Shown here: positions 8,805-16,202 of the stretch, piece after piece
Layout: each line of letters opens with the position of its first letter
Numbering within the stretch: position 1 is the first letter of the stretch
Assembly: GCA_022827835.1 (NCBI GenBank)
Contig: JAJEIO010000025.1
Coordinates: 1-64,000, forward strand
Source: Candidatus Latescibacterota bacterium
Lineage (GTDB): Bacteria; Latescibacterota; UBA2968; UBA8231
Direction of reading: 5' to 3'
Length of the DNA stretch: 64,000 bases
The notes under the pieces: generated by a model
Database searches by the model: none
What the model was told of the DNA's origin: nothing
The model's input: the letters and a program-made list of their open reading frames with translations, nothing else
Position numbers and translations under genes: made by a program

Positions 8805-10093
8805 TCTCCAGAATTAGCGGACAGGGGACCAGCGATGGCCCGTTCCAACGCAGCCGTGGCCGCGCGGTACTCGAATAGGGCCTGGGCGTATTCTATCTGC
8901 GTCTCGATCCAAGTGCGCTGGGTTTCGAGCAGTTCTAGGTAAGTTAATTTGCCTTCGTCGTAGCTGCGACCAGCCACCTCGAATGCCCGTTTTGCTTCGG
9001 GTAGAATTTGGCCCTGGAATAAGGCTACCTGTTCTTCGGCGGTCTTGAGGTCCAAATAGGCCTGTTCTGTTTCCAAAAGGACTTGATAACGCACCGCGTC
9101 CCGTTCGGCTGCAACCTTGGCCACTTCGGCCTTGGCTGCGGCTCGTTCGCCGCGCTGGCGAGAAAAGGCCCATAGTGGCAACTCTAGGCCGAAACGCACT
9201 TGCCAAGAATCCTCCTCGTGGCCTCCAGCTTCATGCCGCCGTTGGCGACCCAAACCCACATTCAGATCCGGCCAATAGGCCGCGGTTGCCGCGGCTTGCT
9301 GGCTCTGTAGGGCTTTTAGCTGCATCTCGGTCCCCGCCAAATCGGGCCGTTGCTTTAGGGCGGCTGAGGTCAGTGGATCGAGATCGGTCTCAACAGGCTG
9401 ATAGACCAAATTGTCGGCTATTGCGAATGGGGTTTGCAGTGGTCGGGCTAGGAGGGCATTGAGCGCGGTCTTGGCCACGGACAGGTCGTTTTTCGCCGCA
9501 GTCAAGCGATTGGTGGCCCGGCCGACCTCGACGCTGGCCCGCATGACGTCCAATTGGGGCACATCGCCTGCCTCGAAACGGATGTTGGCTTGGCGCAGAA
9601 TGCTCTGTGCCAAGCCGAGGTCTTGACGGGCATGATGGAGTAGGGACTTTTGCAGGGCGATCCGGTCATAAGCCTGCTTTGCCTGTAGGCTTATATCGAG
9701 CTTGGTCATCTCGAAGACGGCGAGACGAGTTGCTTCGGCGTGCTGGCGACCGGCTTGAAGGCGGTGCCACCACTTCAGGGGCAATTCAACCCGTTGGCTG
9801 AGTTCGATCGTGCGCTCGCCATAATGGCCCAAGCTACCCAACCCGGGGACCTCTTCGAACTCGAACTCCAACTCTGGATCGGGTAGGGCACCGGCTTGTA
9901 GTGCCCGGGCACGGGCGGCCTCATAGGCATTGCGGGCGGCTTCCACTTGTGGGTTGCGCTCGAGGACCAAGCGGATAGCCTCCATCCGCGACATGGCCTC
10001 GGCATGTGCGCGTTCCAGAGGAATCAGCCCTTCTGAAAGGGCTAGCAGCAGGAATGGGAGGATGTACCTGTTAGGTGATTTAGCAGCAAACAT
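8801..10093 (-). CDS. czcC: CzcC-type TolC-family outer-membrane channel
   Basis: Outer-membrane efflux channel of the Czc-type system. The 430-residue protein has a signal peptide (YILPFLLLALSEGL, cleavage near AHAEA), then two outer-membrane-efflux repeats with long coiled coils (RNPQVEAARNAYEAARARAL, then KQRPDLAGTEMQLKALQSQQ). The start is taken at the ATG at 10093, preceded by AAGGGAG and directly followed by the signal peptide. An upstream in-frame ATG at 10129 has no clear ribosome site, and the frame further upstream runs into the Na/Pi symporter gene. It lies 43 bases after the symporter stop and overlaps czcB. Confidence 0.92.
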   Translation of the reverse strand: MFAAKSPNRYILPFLLLALSEGLIPLERAHAEAMSRMEAIRLVLERNPQVEAARNAYEAARARALQAGALPDPELEFEFEEVPGLGSLGHYGERTIELSQRVELPLKWWHRLQAGRQHAEATRLAVFEMTKLDISLQAKQAYDRIALQKSLLHHARQDLGLAQSILRQANIRFEAGDVPQLDVMRASVEVGRATNRLTAAKNDLSVAKTALNALLARPLQTPFAIADNLVYQPVETDLDPLTSAALKQRPDLAGTEMQLKALQSQQAAATAAYWPDLNVGLGRQRRHEAGGHEEDSWQVRFGLELPLWAFSRQRGERAAAKAEVAKVAAERDAVRYQVLLETEQAYLDLKTAEEQVALFQGQILPEAKRAFEVAGRSYDEGKLTYLELLETQRTWIETQIEYAQALFEYRAATAALERAIAGPLSANSGE

Positions 10094-10136
10094 GGGTACT
10101 CCCTTACCAATAAGGGCCTTATTTTGCATGCGGCGC

Positions 10137-11321
10137 TCAGGACAGCCATGCACTGGCAAACACGAGCGCCCCCGGAATGCCGAAAAATGCACCGAGGATG
10201 TAGATGATGGCCAACCATTTCCGTTCACTTCCCAGCCTTGCAATCCACTCGGCTCCCGCGAGCGGAATCTCCCGCAGCCAGGGGATGCCATAGATGACAA
10301 TAACGCCTAGCAGATTGTAGAGAAAGTGTGCAATCGCGATCTGATGCGCGACGGCATGGGTGGCACCCGTGATCGCGGTCGCGGCGAGGAGCGCGGTGAT
10401 CGTCGTCCCGATGTTGGCTCCGAGCGTGAATGGGTAAACATGACGAAGCCCGATCACGCCTGACCCTGCCAAAGGCACGATGAGGCTTGTGGTGGTCGAG
10501 GACGACTGCACGAGCACTGTAACGACAGTGCCGGAAAATATGCCGGTTATCGGACCCCTGCCGATGGCTGTCTGCAGGAGCTTCTGGGCCCTACCTACGA
10601 ATACGCTTTTCAGCGCAGTTCCAAGATACATGATCGAGAGCAGAATGAGCGCGATTCCTGCAGCGATCAGAACCAGGCCCTCCCACACGTCGGGGAGCGA
10701 GGACGTCAGCGACTCTACAAGCCCGGTACCGAAACCGATGACTACCTTGACTATGCCCTTTCCCCCTGCATCAACAGACCCGATGTTCTCAATGATATGG
10801 GTCAACACTCCGCTCAGTTTTTCAAGAAAACCGAATGCCAATTCCAACGGCAGAAATATCAGGATGCTCAGAAGATTGAAAAAATCGTGTACGGTGGCGG
10901 CCGCAAACGCATTTCGGAACTCTCCTGATCGACCCACGTGACCGAAACTGACGAGCGTGTTGGTAATCGTCGTCCCGACATTGGCACCCATTACCATGGG
11001 TATCGCCATGGCAATGGGCATTCCCCCCGCGACAAGGCCGACGATGATGGATGTAACGGTGCTGGAAGATTGGAGCAATGCAGTCGCCAGTATGCCGAGA
11101 ACCAGGCCGACGAACGGGTTCGTCGCAAGTGCGAATAGGGATTCGACGCCCTCCGCATCGCCGAATTCCATGCGAAAGCCCTTGCCGATCAGGCCAACGG
11201 CCACGAGCAGCACGTATATAGACGCGGCAACGACAAGCCAACGAACGAGCTCTGACTGAATAGCTATCCGTTTTTTCGGTTCCATGTGCGCAAGCCCATC
11301 TTCAGGTTCATTGGAAGTCAT
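10137..11321 (-). CDS. Na/Pi cotransporter family protein (NptA-like)
   Basis: Predicted sodium-driven phosphate symporter of the PF02690 family, in the inner membrane. The protein shows the duplicated signature of the family: LGILATALLQSSSTVTSIIV with MVMGANVGTTITNT in the first half, and VLVQSSSTTTSLIVPLAGSG with TLGANIGTTITALL in the second. About eight membrane segments are visible in 394 residues. The start is the ATG at 11321, with AGGAGGG at 11326-11333; an upstream in-frame ATG lacks such a site. It is the first gene of the czcCBA operon, an unusual companion: phosphate uptake may support metal detoxification by metal-phosphate formation or co-transport. That is inference. Confidence 0.9.
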   Translation of the reverse strand: MTSNEPEDGLAHMEPKKRIAIQSELVRWLVVAASIYVLLVAVGLIGKGFRMEFGDAEGVESLFALATNPFVGLVLGILATALLQSSSTVTSIIVGLVAGGMPIAMAIPMVMGANVGTTITNTLVSFGHVGRSGEFRNAFAAATVHDFFNLLSILIFLPLELAFGFLEKLSGVLTHIIENIGSVDAGGKGIVKVVIGFGTGLVESLTSSLPDVWEGLVLIAAGIALILLSIMYLGTALKSVFVGRAQKLLQTAIGRGPITGIFSGTVVTVLVQSSSTTTSLIVPLAGSGVIGLRHVYPFTLGANIGTTITALLAATAITGATHAVAHQIAIAHFLYNLLGVIVIYGIPWLREIPLAGAEWIARLGSERKWLAIIYILGAFFGIPGALVFASAWLS

Positions 11322-11506
11322 TTCGTCCCTCCTGTGAAATATTCTGAGTAGGCGCAACCTTCTGGAATCGTTACGTGCAACTATTGAACTATAACAAAAA
11401 ACAGGTGTTGCTAAACCCCGGTAGCTGCTCTTTTACTAAATTTTACTGCCCGAACTTTTTTGAATTTGCTTTTTTGAGGGGGAACACTATACTAAAATCC
11501 AAAGTC

Positions 11507-11821
11507 ATGCTAACGCGCAAAACGGACATCTCGATGTGCTCGGCGTACTCGCTGGCTCTGCTGGTGCTGACAGTGATCTTTGTCGCTGTAATCGGCGGCC
11601 TACCCTTCAGCCACCAGCTTTTCCACGATAGCCTCGTCGAGCCTGAGAACTGCCCGGCTTACCTATTGCAGAGCGGCCTATCGCTTCTTTTTGGGAGCTT
11701 GGTGCTCGTGCTCGTGGCGCTGAATGCCTCTGAGCCAAGTCCGTCCGCTCTGAGCACAGTACCGTTACCTCTTTTTACCCCTCGCTTTACCCATCTCAAC
11801 CGAGGCCCGCCCCGGTGCTAG
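11507..11821 (+). CDS. Small two-helix membrane protein, degenerate CxxC copy
   Basis: A 104-residue protein of unrecognised family with a duplicate at 12680-12994 of identical length. It has a basic N-terminus (MLTRKTD), one hydrophobic segment (LALLVLTVIFVAVIGG), a His/Cys loop (SHQLFHDSLVEPENCPAY), a second hydrophobic segment (LLFGSLVLVLVALN) and a conserved tail FTHLNRGPPRC. The sister copy has CPAC and LCHE where this one has CPAY and LFHD, so one Cys of CxxC and one loop Cys are lost here. The ATG at 11507 is chosen because similarity to the sister begins there. Proximity to metal genes and the His/Cys loop suggest metal handling, but the function is unknown. Confidence 0.65.
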   Translation: MLTRKTDISMCSAYSLALLVLTVIFVAVIGGLPFSHQLFHDSLVEPENCPAYLLQSGLSLLFGSLVLVLVALNASEPSPSALSTVPLPLFTPRFTHLNRGPPRC

Positions 11822-11955
11822 TGCATCCACGCTTGTAATCCGTTCAGTGCGTGGGTGCCCTCTCCATATCCATTTCGCGTACCATTAAACTCCCGTCCTA
11901 TGCGCAATACCTAGGAAAGTGCGCGTGGACGGACAAACCATTGGAGACTAGCACC

Positions 11956-12471
11956 ATGTTTAAAAGCATATCCGCGTTGAGTATCTTCGCCCTAGCCCTC
12001 TTTATCGCTGGCTGCGGCGACGACGACAACCCCGTTGATACCGAGCACGAAGAAGAACACGCCGAGGCCGTCGGCCTGATTATTCGCAACAGCGGCGAGG
12101 AGATCGTCCGCTACGAAAACGGCGAAGTCGAAGGTGAAATCGAAGTGGGCCACGGCTTGGAAACGGCCCTGCTGTCCGTGCGCTTTATCGCCGAAGACGG
12201 CGACCTCTTCACCCCAGACGCAGACGAAGGCTTCGCCCTCGACTGGGAAATTGCCGACGAGAGCATCGCCGAAGTCGAACATCACGAGGAAGACGGCGCT
12301 TGGGCTTTTCACATCGTCGGTTTGGAGGAAGGCCAGACCACCATCCTCATCAAAATCAGCCACGATGGCCACGCCGATTTCGTCTCTAAGGAAATCGAAA
12401 TCCACGTCGAAGAGGGCGGTCCTGGCTCTGAGGATTCCCACGCCGATGAGGACCACGACGAGGAAGGCTAG
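11956..12471 (+). CDS. His/Asp/Glu-rich lipoprotein, copy 1
   Basis: Predicted 171-residue outer-envelope lipoprotein: signal peptide MFKSISALSIFALALFIAGC with a lipobox ending at Cys20, then an acidic His-containing linker (DTEHEEEHAEA), a domain with repeated acidic beta-like segments (GEEIVRYENGEVEGEIEVGH, ALDWEIADESIAEVEHHEED), and a His/Asp tail (SEDSHADEDHDEEG). I do not recognise a named family. A close paralog lies at 13254-13760, again followed by TonB-receptor sequence, so it is probably a surface or periplasmic metal-binding partner of the receptor. The ATG at 11956 is preceded by GGAG and gives a complete signal peptide. A receptor stump begins three bases after its stop. Confidence 0.8.
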   Translation: MFKSISALSIFALALFIAGCGDDDNPVDTEHEEEHAEAVGLIIRNSGEEIVRYENGEVEGEIEVGHGLETALLSVRFIAEDGDLFTPDADEGFALDWEIADESIAEVEHHEEDGAWAFHIVGLEEGQTTILIKISHDGHADFVSKEIEIHVEEGGPGSEDSHADEDHDEEG

Positions 12472-12473
12472 GC

Positions 12474-12610
12474 TTGCGCCGCTACGCCTTCATATCTCTT
12501 TTCCTTTTTAGCTTAGCGGTAGGATCAGCCTCTGGTGACGATCACGCGACTGGCGCTCTAGCCGGTCACGTGATCGACGCCGAAAGCGGCCAACCCGTCG
12601 AGTGGACATT
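12474..12610 (+). pseudogene. Stump of a TonB-dependent receptor gene (5' end only)
   Basis: From a TTG at 12474 the frame codes a signal peptide (RRYAFISLFLFSLAVGSASG) followed by ALAGHVIDAESGQPVEWT. This matches the start of the mature receptors at 13849 and 19384 (SLAGHVIDAESGQPVGWT). Similarity stops at about 12610; the frame reads on into unrelated sequence and ends at 12641, giving only 55 codons against about 750 in the intact gene. Its signal peptide differs from both full-length receptors, so it is a diverged third receptor that lost its body. The break lies just before the upstream region of the second small-protein copy, consistent with unequal recombination between two tandem modules. 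Confidence 0.8.
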
Positions 12611-12679
12611 ACCTAAAAAGGGCAAGTCCGCTGGGGGTTGAAGTTGCGTTTTTTTGCTAAACCACTAAAATCAAAGATC

Positions 12680-12994
12680 ATGCTAACGCGAAAAACGGAC
12701 AGCTCGATAGGCTCGGCGTCCTCGCTGGCCCTGCTGGTGCTGACCGTGCTCTTTGCGGCTGTAAGCTGTGGCTTACCTCTCAGCCACCAGCTTTGCCACG
12801 AGGGCCACGTCGAGCCTGAGAACTGCCCGGCTTGCCTGTTGCAGAGCAGCCTATCGCTCCTTTTTGGGGGCTTGGTGCTCGCGCTCGTGGCGCTGAATGC
12901 TTCAGAGCCAAATCCGTCCGCTCTGTGCGTAGCACCTTTACCCCTTTTTACCCCTCGCTTTACCCATCTCAACCGAGGCCCGCCCCGGTGCTAG
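12680..12994 (+). CDS. Small two-helix membrane protein with HxxxC and CxxC loop
   Basis: A 104-residue paralog of the 11507-11821 protein, here with an intact Cys/His loop: AAVSCGLPLSHQLCHEGHVE then PENCPACLLQ, flanked by hydrophobic segments LALLVLTVLFAA and LLFGGLVLALVALN, with the same tail FTHLNRGPPRC. I cannot name the family; small proteins ending in RGPP-type tails occur near metal-transport genes, from memory only. The ATG at 12680 is the position where similarity to the first copy starts. It sits just after the receptor stump and upstream of lipoprotein copy 2. Four clustered Cys and three His suggest metal or thiol chemistry at the membrane. Confidence 0.68.
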   Translation: MLTRKTDSSIGSASSLALLVLTVLFAAVSCGLPLSHQLCHEGHVEPENCPACLLQSSLSLLFGGLVLALVALNASEPNPSALCVAPLPLFTPRFTHLNRGPPRC

Positions 12995-13016
12995 TGCATC
13001 CACGCTGGTAAACTGC

Positions 13017-13143
13017 CTTAGAAGCGGTCTGAAAACCCCTCGTGCGGTCCGCTGCGGCCCATAGATGGCTTGGGTGCGAGGGCGAGACGCCCTCCATACC
13101 TAGGACCTAACGGCCTGACGCGAGTTTTCAGACAGCCTCTTAG
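13017..13143. mobile_element. 127-bp MITE-like element with imperfect terminal inverted repeats
   Basis: Aligned with the homologous spacer upstream of lipoprotein copy 1, this spacer carries about 127 extra bases. The ends are inverted copies: GTCTGAAAAC at 13027-13036 and GTTTTCAGAC at 13123-13132 are perfectly complementary, and pairing continues imperfectly out to CTTAG-type ends over about 23 bases. An internal hairpin AGGGCG-aga-CGCCCT lies near 13079-13093. It has no coding capacity. The short CTTAG-like sequence at both edges could be a target duplication. This fits a non-autonomous transposable element; no source transposase is in the window. Confidence 0.7.
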
Positions 13144-13253
13144 TGCGTGGGTGCCTCTCTCCATATCCAATTCGCGTACCATTAAATTCCCGTTCTGCGT
13201 GCAACGCCTTAGGGAAGTGCGCGTGGACGGTCAAACCATTGGAGACTAGCACC

Positions 13254-13760
13254 ATGTTTAAAAGAAGTATGTCCGCGTTGAGCATTTTCGCCTTGGCTCT
13301 CTTTGTTGCTAGCTGCGGCGACGACGATAATCCCGTCGATCCTGACCACCATGATGAACATGCCGAGGCCATCGGCCTGATCGTGCGCGATAGCGGCGCT
13401 GAAATTGTCCGCGTTGAAAGCGGTCAGGTGACCGGCGAGATCGAGGTTGGCCACGGCAAGGAAACCGCTCTGCTGTCCGTGCGCTTTATCGCCGAAGACG
13501 GCGATCTCTTCACCCCAGACGAAGCCGATGACTACGCCCTCGGTTGGGAAATTGCCGACGAGAGCATCGCCGAAGTCGAGCATCATGCCGAGGACGGTGC
13601 TTGGGCTTTTCACCTCCTCGGCTTAGAGGAAGGCGAGACTACCATCCGCATCAAGATCAACCACGGAGACCACACCGATTTCGTCTCGCCGGAGATTGAA
13701 ATCCACGTCAGCGAGGACGGACCCGGTGAGGAACACGAAGAGCACGATGATGAAGGGTAA
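13254..13760 (+). CDS. His/Asp/Glu-rich lipoprotein, copy 2
   Basis: A 168-residue paralog of the 11956-12471 lipoprotein. It has the signal peptide MSALSIFALALFVASC with a lipobox, then DPDHHDEHAEA, the same acidic core (GEIEVGHGKETALLSVRFIA, ALGWEIADESIAEVEHHAED) and an acidic His tail (GEEHEEHDDEG). The ATG at 13254 has GGAG upstream, as in copy 1, and the leader shares the sequence around it. It precedes the intact TonB receptor, so the pair probably acts together in metal capture at the outer membrane; that role is inferred from context and His/acidic composition. Confidence 0.8.
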   Translation: MFKRSMSALSIFALALFVASCGDDDNPVDPDHHDEHAEAIGLIVRDSGAEIVRVESGQVTGEIEVGHGKETALLSVRFIAEDGDLFTPDEADDYALGWEIADESIAEVEHHAEDGAWAFHLLGLEEGETTIRIKINHGDHTDFVSPEIEIHVSEDGPGEEHEEHDDEG

Positions 13761-13801
13761 AGTGGTTAGAGCTGCTGCGGCCTTCATAGGTAAAAGCGAC
13801 G

Positions 13802-13828
13802 CGGGACCGGAGGCGAACTCCGGTCCCG
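13802..13828 (+). promoter_or_regulatory. Strong stem-loop between lipoprotein 2 and receptor 1
   Basis: Perfect 11-bp inverted repeat CGGGACCGGAG-gcgaa-CTCCGGTCCCG. No T-run follows, so it is not a classic terminator. It would sit in the mRNA just before the receptor start chosen here (13849), and could stabilise the upstream lipoprotein message or lower receptor expression. Confidence 0.6.
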
Positions 13829-13848
13829 TGCACTTATGTCAAGGTCAA

Positions 13849-16101
13849 TTGGATAGCCGACAAATAAAAAACGCAAGCCGTAGAATCTGGTCCCGGTTGC
13901 TTTTGAGGTTCGTCCCTGTACTCGGCCTAGCAGTAAGTTCCGCTTGGGGCGACCAGACTGGTTCGCTAGCCGGTCACGTGATTGACGCCGAAAGCGGCCA
14001 ACCCGTCGGTTGGACTACCGTCGTCATCGAGGGGCTCGAACGAGCGCGGATGAGCGATGCCGAGGGGTACTTCTTCTTCGCCAACGTACCCCCCGGCGCG
14101 CACGTCTTGCAAAGCCTACACGTCGGCTACCGCGAGGAGCGCTTTAAGGTGGAGGTCGTCGCCGGGGATACCACCCATGTCGATCTGGTTATCGGCCACG
14201 AGTCCCTGCACGTAGAGGGGGTTCTCATCGAAGGCGAACGCAAGAGCCCTGTTTCTCCACTGCAAGCACCCGAAGTTGTCTTCAGCGGTAGCAAGCTGCG
14301 GCAGAATTTGAGCCGCACCATCGCCGAGACCATCGCCTACGAGCCGGGCATTGCCCAGCGCTCAATGGGGCCAGCGCCTGCGCGTCCGGTGCTGCGCGGG
14401 CTAGGCGGCGACCGCTTGCTGATGGTCGAAGACGGCGAGCGCACTGGTGATTTGTCTGCTACCTGTTCGGACCACGCCGTGGCTATCGAGCCGATGACCA
14501 CCGAGCGGATTGAGGTCGTGCGCGGCCCCCACACCTTGCTCTACGGCTCTAATGCCTTGGCCGGGGTCGTCAACGTGGTGCGCGGGTACGTGCCCTCTGA
14601 GCAGCCCGATGGTTTGGGGGGATCTGTGACCTATCAGGGGGAGAGTGTCAACCGAGGTTTGTCCGGCGGCTTGACCCTTGAACAGCCACTCGGCCCACTG
14701 GCCCTGCGCTTCGACAGCAGCTTGCGCAATGCCGACGATATTGCCACGCCGCGTGGGGTACTCACCAATACGGATATCCGCACGGGCAATGCCTCGGTCG
14801 GCCTGAGTCTGGTGCGCCCTTGGGGGCACGTGGGCGCGTCCGGGAGCTTGTACAACTCCGACTACGGCATTCCCCCCGATCCAGAGGGCGGCCACCCGCA
14901 CGGCATATCCATTGATCTCCAGCGCCAGCACCTCGAAGGGCGCGGCGAGATCTTCACCGGGCTAGACTGGCTCCAACGCCTAGAACTGCACCACTCGTTT
15001 TCGCGCTATCAGCACGGCGAATTCGAAGCTAGTGGTGCCTTGGGGCTGGAGTTCGGTGTGCTCACGCACAACAGCGGTGCGCTAGCCCACTTGGATCGCA
15101 TGGGGCCTTTTGAAAACGGCGCGGTTGGCTTGTGGTACGAGTACCGCAACTATGCCGCGGCCGGGCTCAACTATACGCCGCAGGCCGAGGAATACGCCGG
15201 TGCGCTGTTCGCGTACCAGGAGTGGGAGCATGGGCCTTGGGCGGCCAATGCGGCTTGGCGCGTTGATGCCCGTCGCGTCGAGCCGCGCGAGGAGCGCTAT
15301 TCGCGCCGGGTCGGCCGCATCCAGACGCGTGACTTTGCCGGTATGTCTGCTGGTTTGTCCAATCACTATCGAGCCAGTTCGACCTTGACGTTGGGCACGA
15401 CCTTGATGCGCACCTTTCGCGCTCCCGGCATCGAAGAGCTGTTTTCCGAAGGACCGCATCTGGCCGCCTATTCGTACGAGGTGGGCAATGGTGCCCTCGA
15501 CAGCGAACGCGGCCTAGGTTTGGAACTGTTCGCCGACTACGACCGCGAAGAAGGCCATGTACACGTGGCCGTCTTCCGCAACGCGATCAATGGGTACATT
15601 TTTCCCAAGAACAGTGGAGAGCGCAGCTTGCGGCGCGCCGATCTCTTTCTCTACCGAACCGTGGGGGAGCGCGTCCGCATGTACGGTGCCGAAGCCAACT
15701 TCGATTGGCGTCTGGTGGAGCCTTGGAAAGTAGCCGGTACCCTCAGCTATGTGCGCGGCCGGCTCATTGATCTAGACGACGAACCCCTGCCGCGTCTGCC
15801 GCCTCTGCAAGGGAACCTGGCCCTGACCTGCGAACCCACTGAGGCGCTGAGTGCGACTATTGACGTGCGCTTGGCTGCGGAACAGGACCAGGTCGGCGAG
15901 TTTGAAGAGCCTACGGAAGGCTACGCAGTGCTGGATCTTTCGACCCAGTACTACGCGCAGTGGGGGGGACGTCTGCACACCTTCTCCTTGACCTTGGAAA
16001 ACGCCACTGACGCGGTGTACCGCAACCACCTCAACCGCGTCAAAGAGATCCTGCCCGAGCCAGGCCGCAATCTGCGCCTGCTGCACAAGATATTCTTCTG
16101 A
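13849..16101 (+). CDS. TonB-dependent outer-membrane receptor, copy 1 (metal/zinc type)
   Basis: Outer-membrane active transporter powered by TonB. Order: signal peptide (LLLRFVPVLGLAVSSAWG), carboxypeptidase-like regulatory domain (GHVIDAESGQPVGWTTVVIE, GYFFFANVPPGAHVLQS), plug domain (PVLRGLGGDRLLMVEDGERT, RIEVVRGPHTLLYGSNALAG) and a 22-strand-type barrel ending in a terminal Phe (NLRLLHKIFF). Zinc is inferred from ZIP, COG0523 and CDF neighbours and from PPDPEGGHPHG loops. I chose TTG at 13849, which gives a basic n-region and a signal peptide; in-frame ATGs at 13747/13750 would place about 50 residues ahead of it and run through the hairpin at 13802. Copy 2 at 19384 is nearly identical from the signal peptide onward. 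Confidence 0.9.
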   Translation: MDSRQIKNASRRIWSRLLLRFVPVLGLAVSSAWGDQTGSLAGHVIDAESGQPVGWTTVVIEGLERARMSDAEGYFFFANVPPGAHVLQSLHVGYREERFKVEVVAGDTTHVDLVIGHESLHVEGVLIEGERKSPVSPLQAPEVVFSGSKLRQNLSRTIAETIAYEPGIAQRSMGPAPARPVLRGLGGDRLLMVEDGERTGDLSATCSDHAVAIEPMTTERIEVVRGPHTLLYGSNALAGVVNVVRGYVPSEQPDGLGGSVTYQGESVNRGLSGGLTLEQPLGPLALRFDSSLRNADDIATPRGVLTNTDIRTGNASVGLSLVRPWGHVGASGSLYNSDYGIPPDPEGGHPHGISIDLQRQHLEGRGEIFTGLDWLQRLELHHSFSRYQHGEFEASGALGLEFGVLTHNSGALAHLDRMGPFENGAVGLWYEYRNYAAAGLNYTPQAEEYAGALFAYQEWEHGPWAANAAWRVDARRVEPREERYSRRVGRIQTRDFAGMSAGLSNHYRASSTLTLGTTLMRTFRAPGIEELFSEGPHLAAYSYEVGNGALDSERGLGLELFADYDREEGHVHVAVFRNAINGYIFPKNSGERSLRRADLFLYRTVGERVRMYGAEANFDWRLVEPWKVAGTLSYVRGRLIDLDDEPLPRLPPLQGNLALTCEPTEALSATIDVRLAAEQDQVGEFEEPTEGYAVLDLSTQYYAQWGGRLHTFSLTLENATDAVYRNHLNRVKEILPEPGRNLRLLHKIFF

Positions 16102-16103
16102 GA
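13887..16103 (+). repeat. 2217-bp direct repeat, copy A (receptor body)
   Basis: This segment and 19479-21695 are the same length and nearly identical with substitutions only. Similarity begins at ctggtcccgg inside the signal-peptide codons and ends two bases after the stop codon. Flanks on both sides are unrelated, so the boundaries are sharp. Confidence 0.85.
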
Positions 16104-16202
16104 TTCGTCTGAATTCACTCACCGGACTATTGGGACCTGTCAGCGCGAGACCTCAGCAGTGGCAAGTCTTAACCCGAACTCATGTTAAAGAAGGATTCTA
16201 TT

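Noticed and set aside
11322..11506. Zur or MerR operator between the efflux and uptake blocks
   Set aside because: Read on both strands; only weak partial dyads such as GCTA-TAGC were found, too short to claim.
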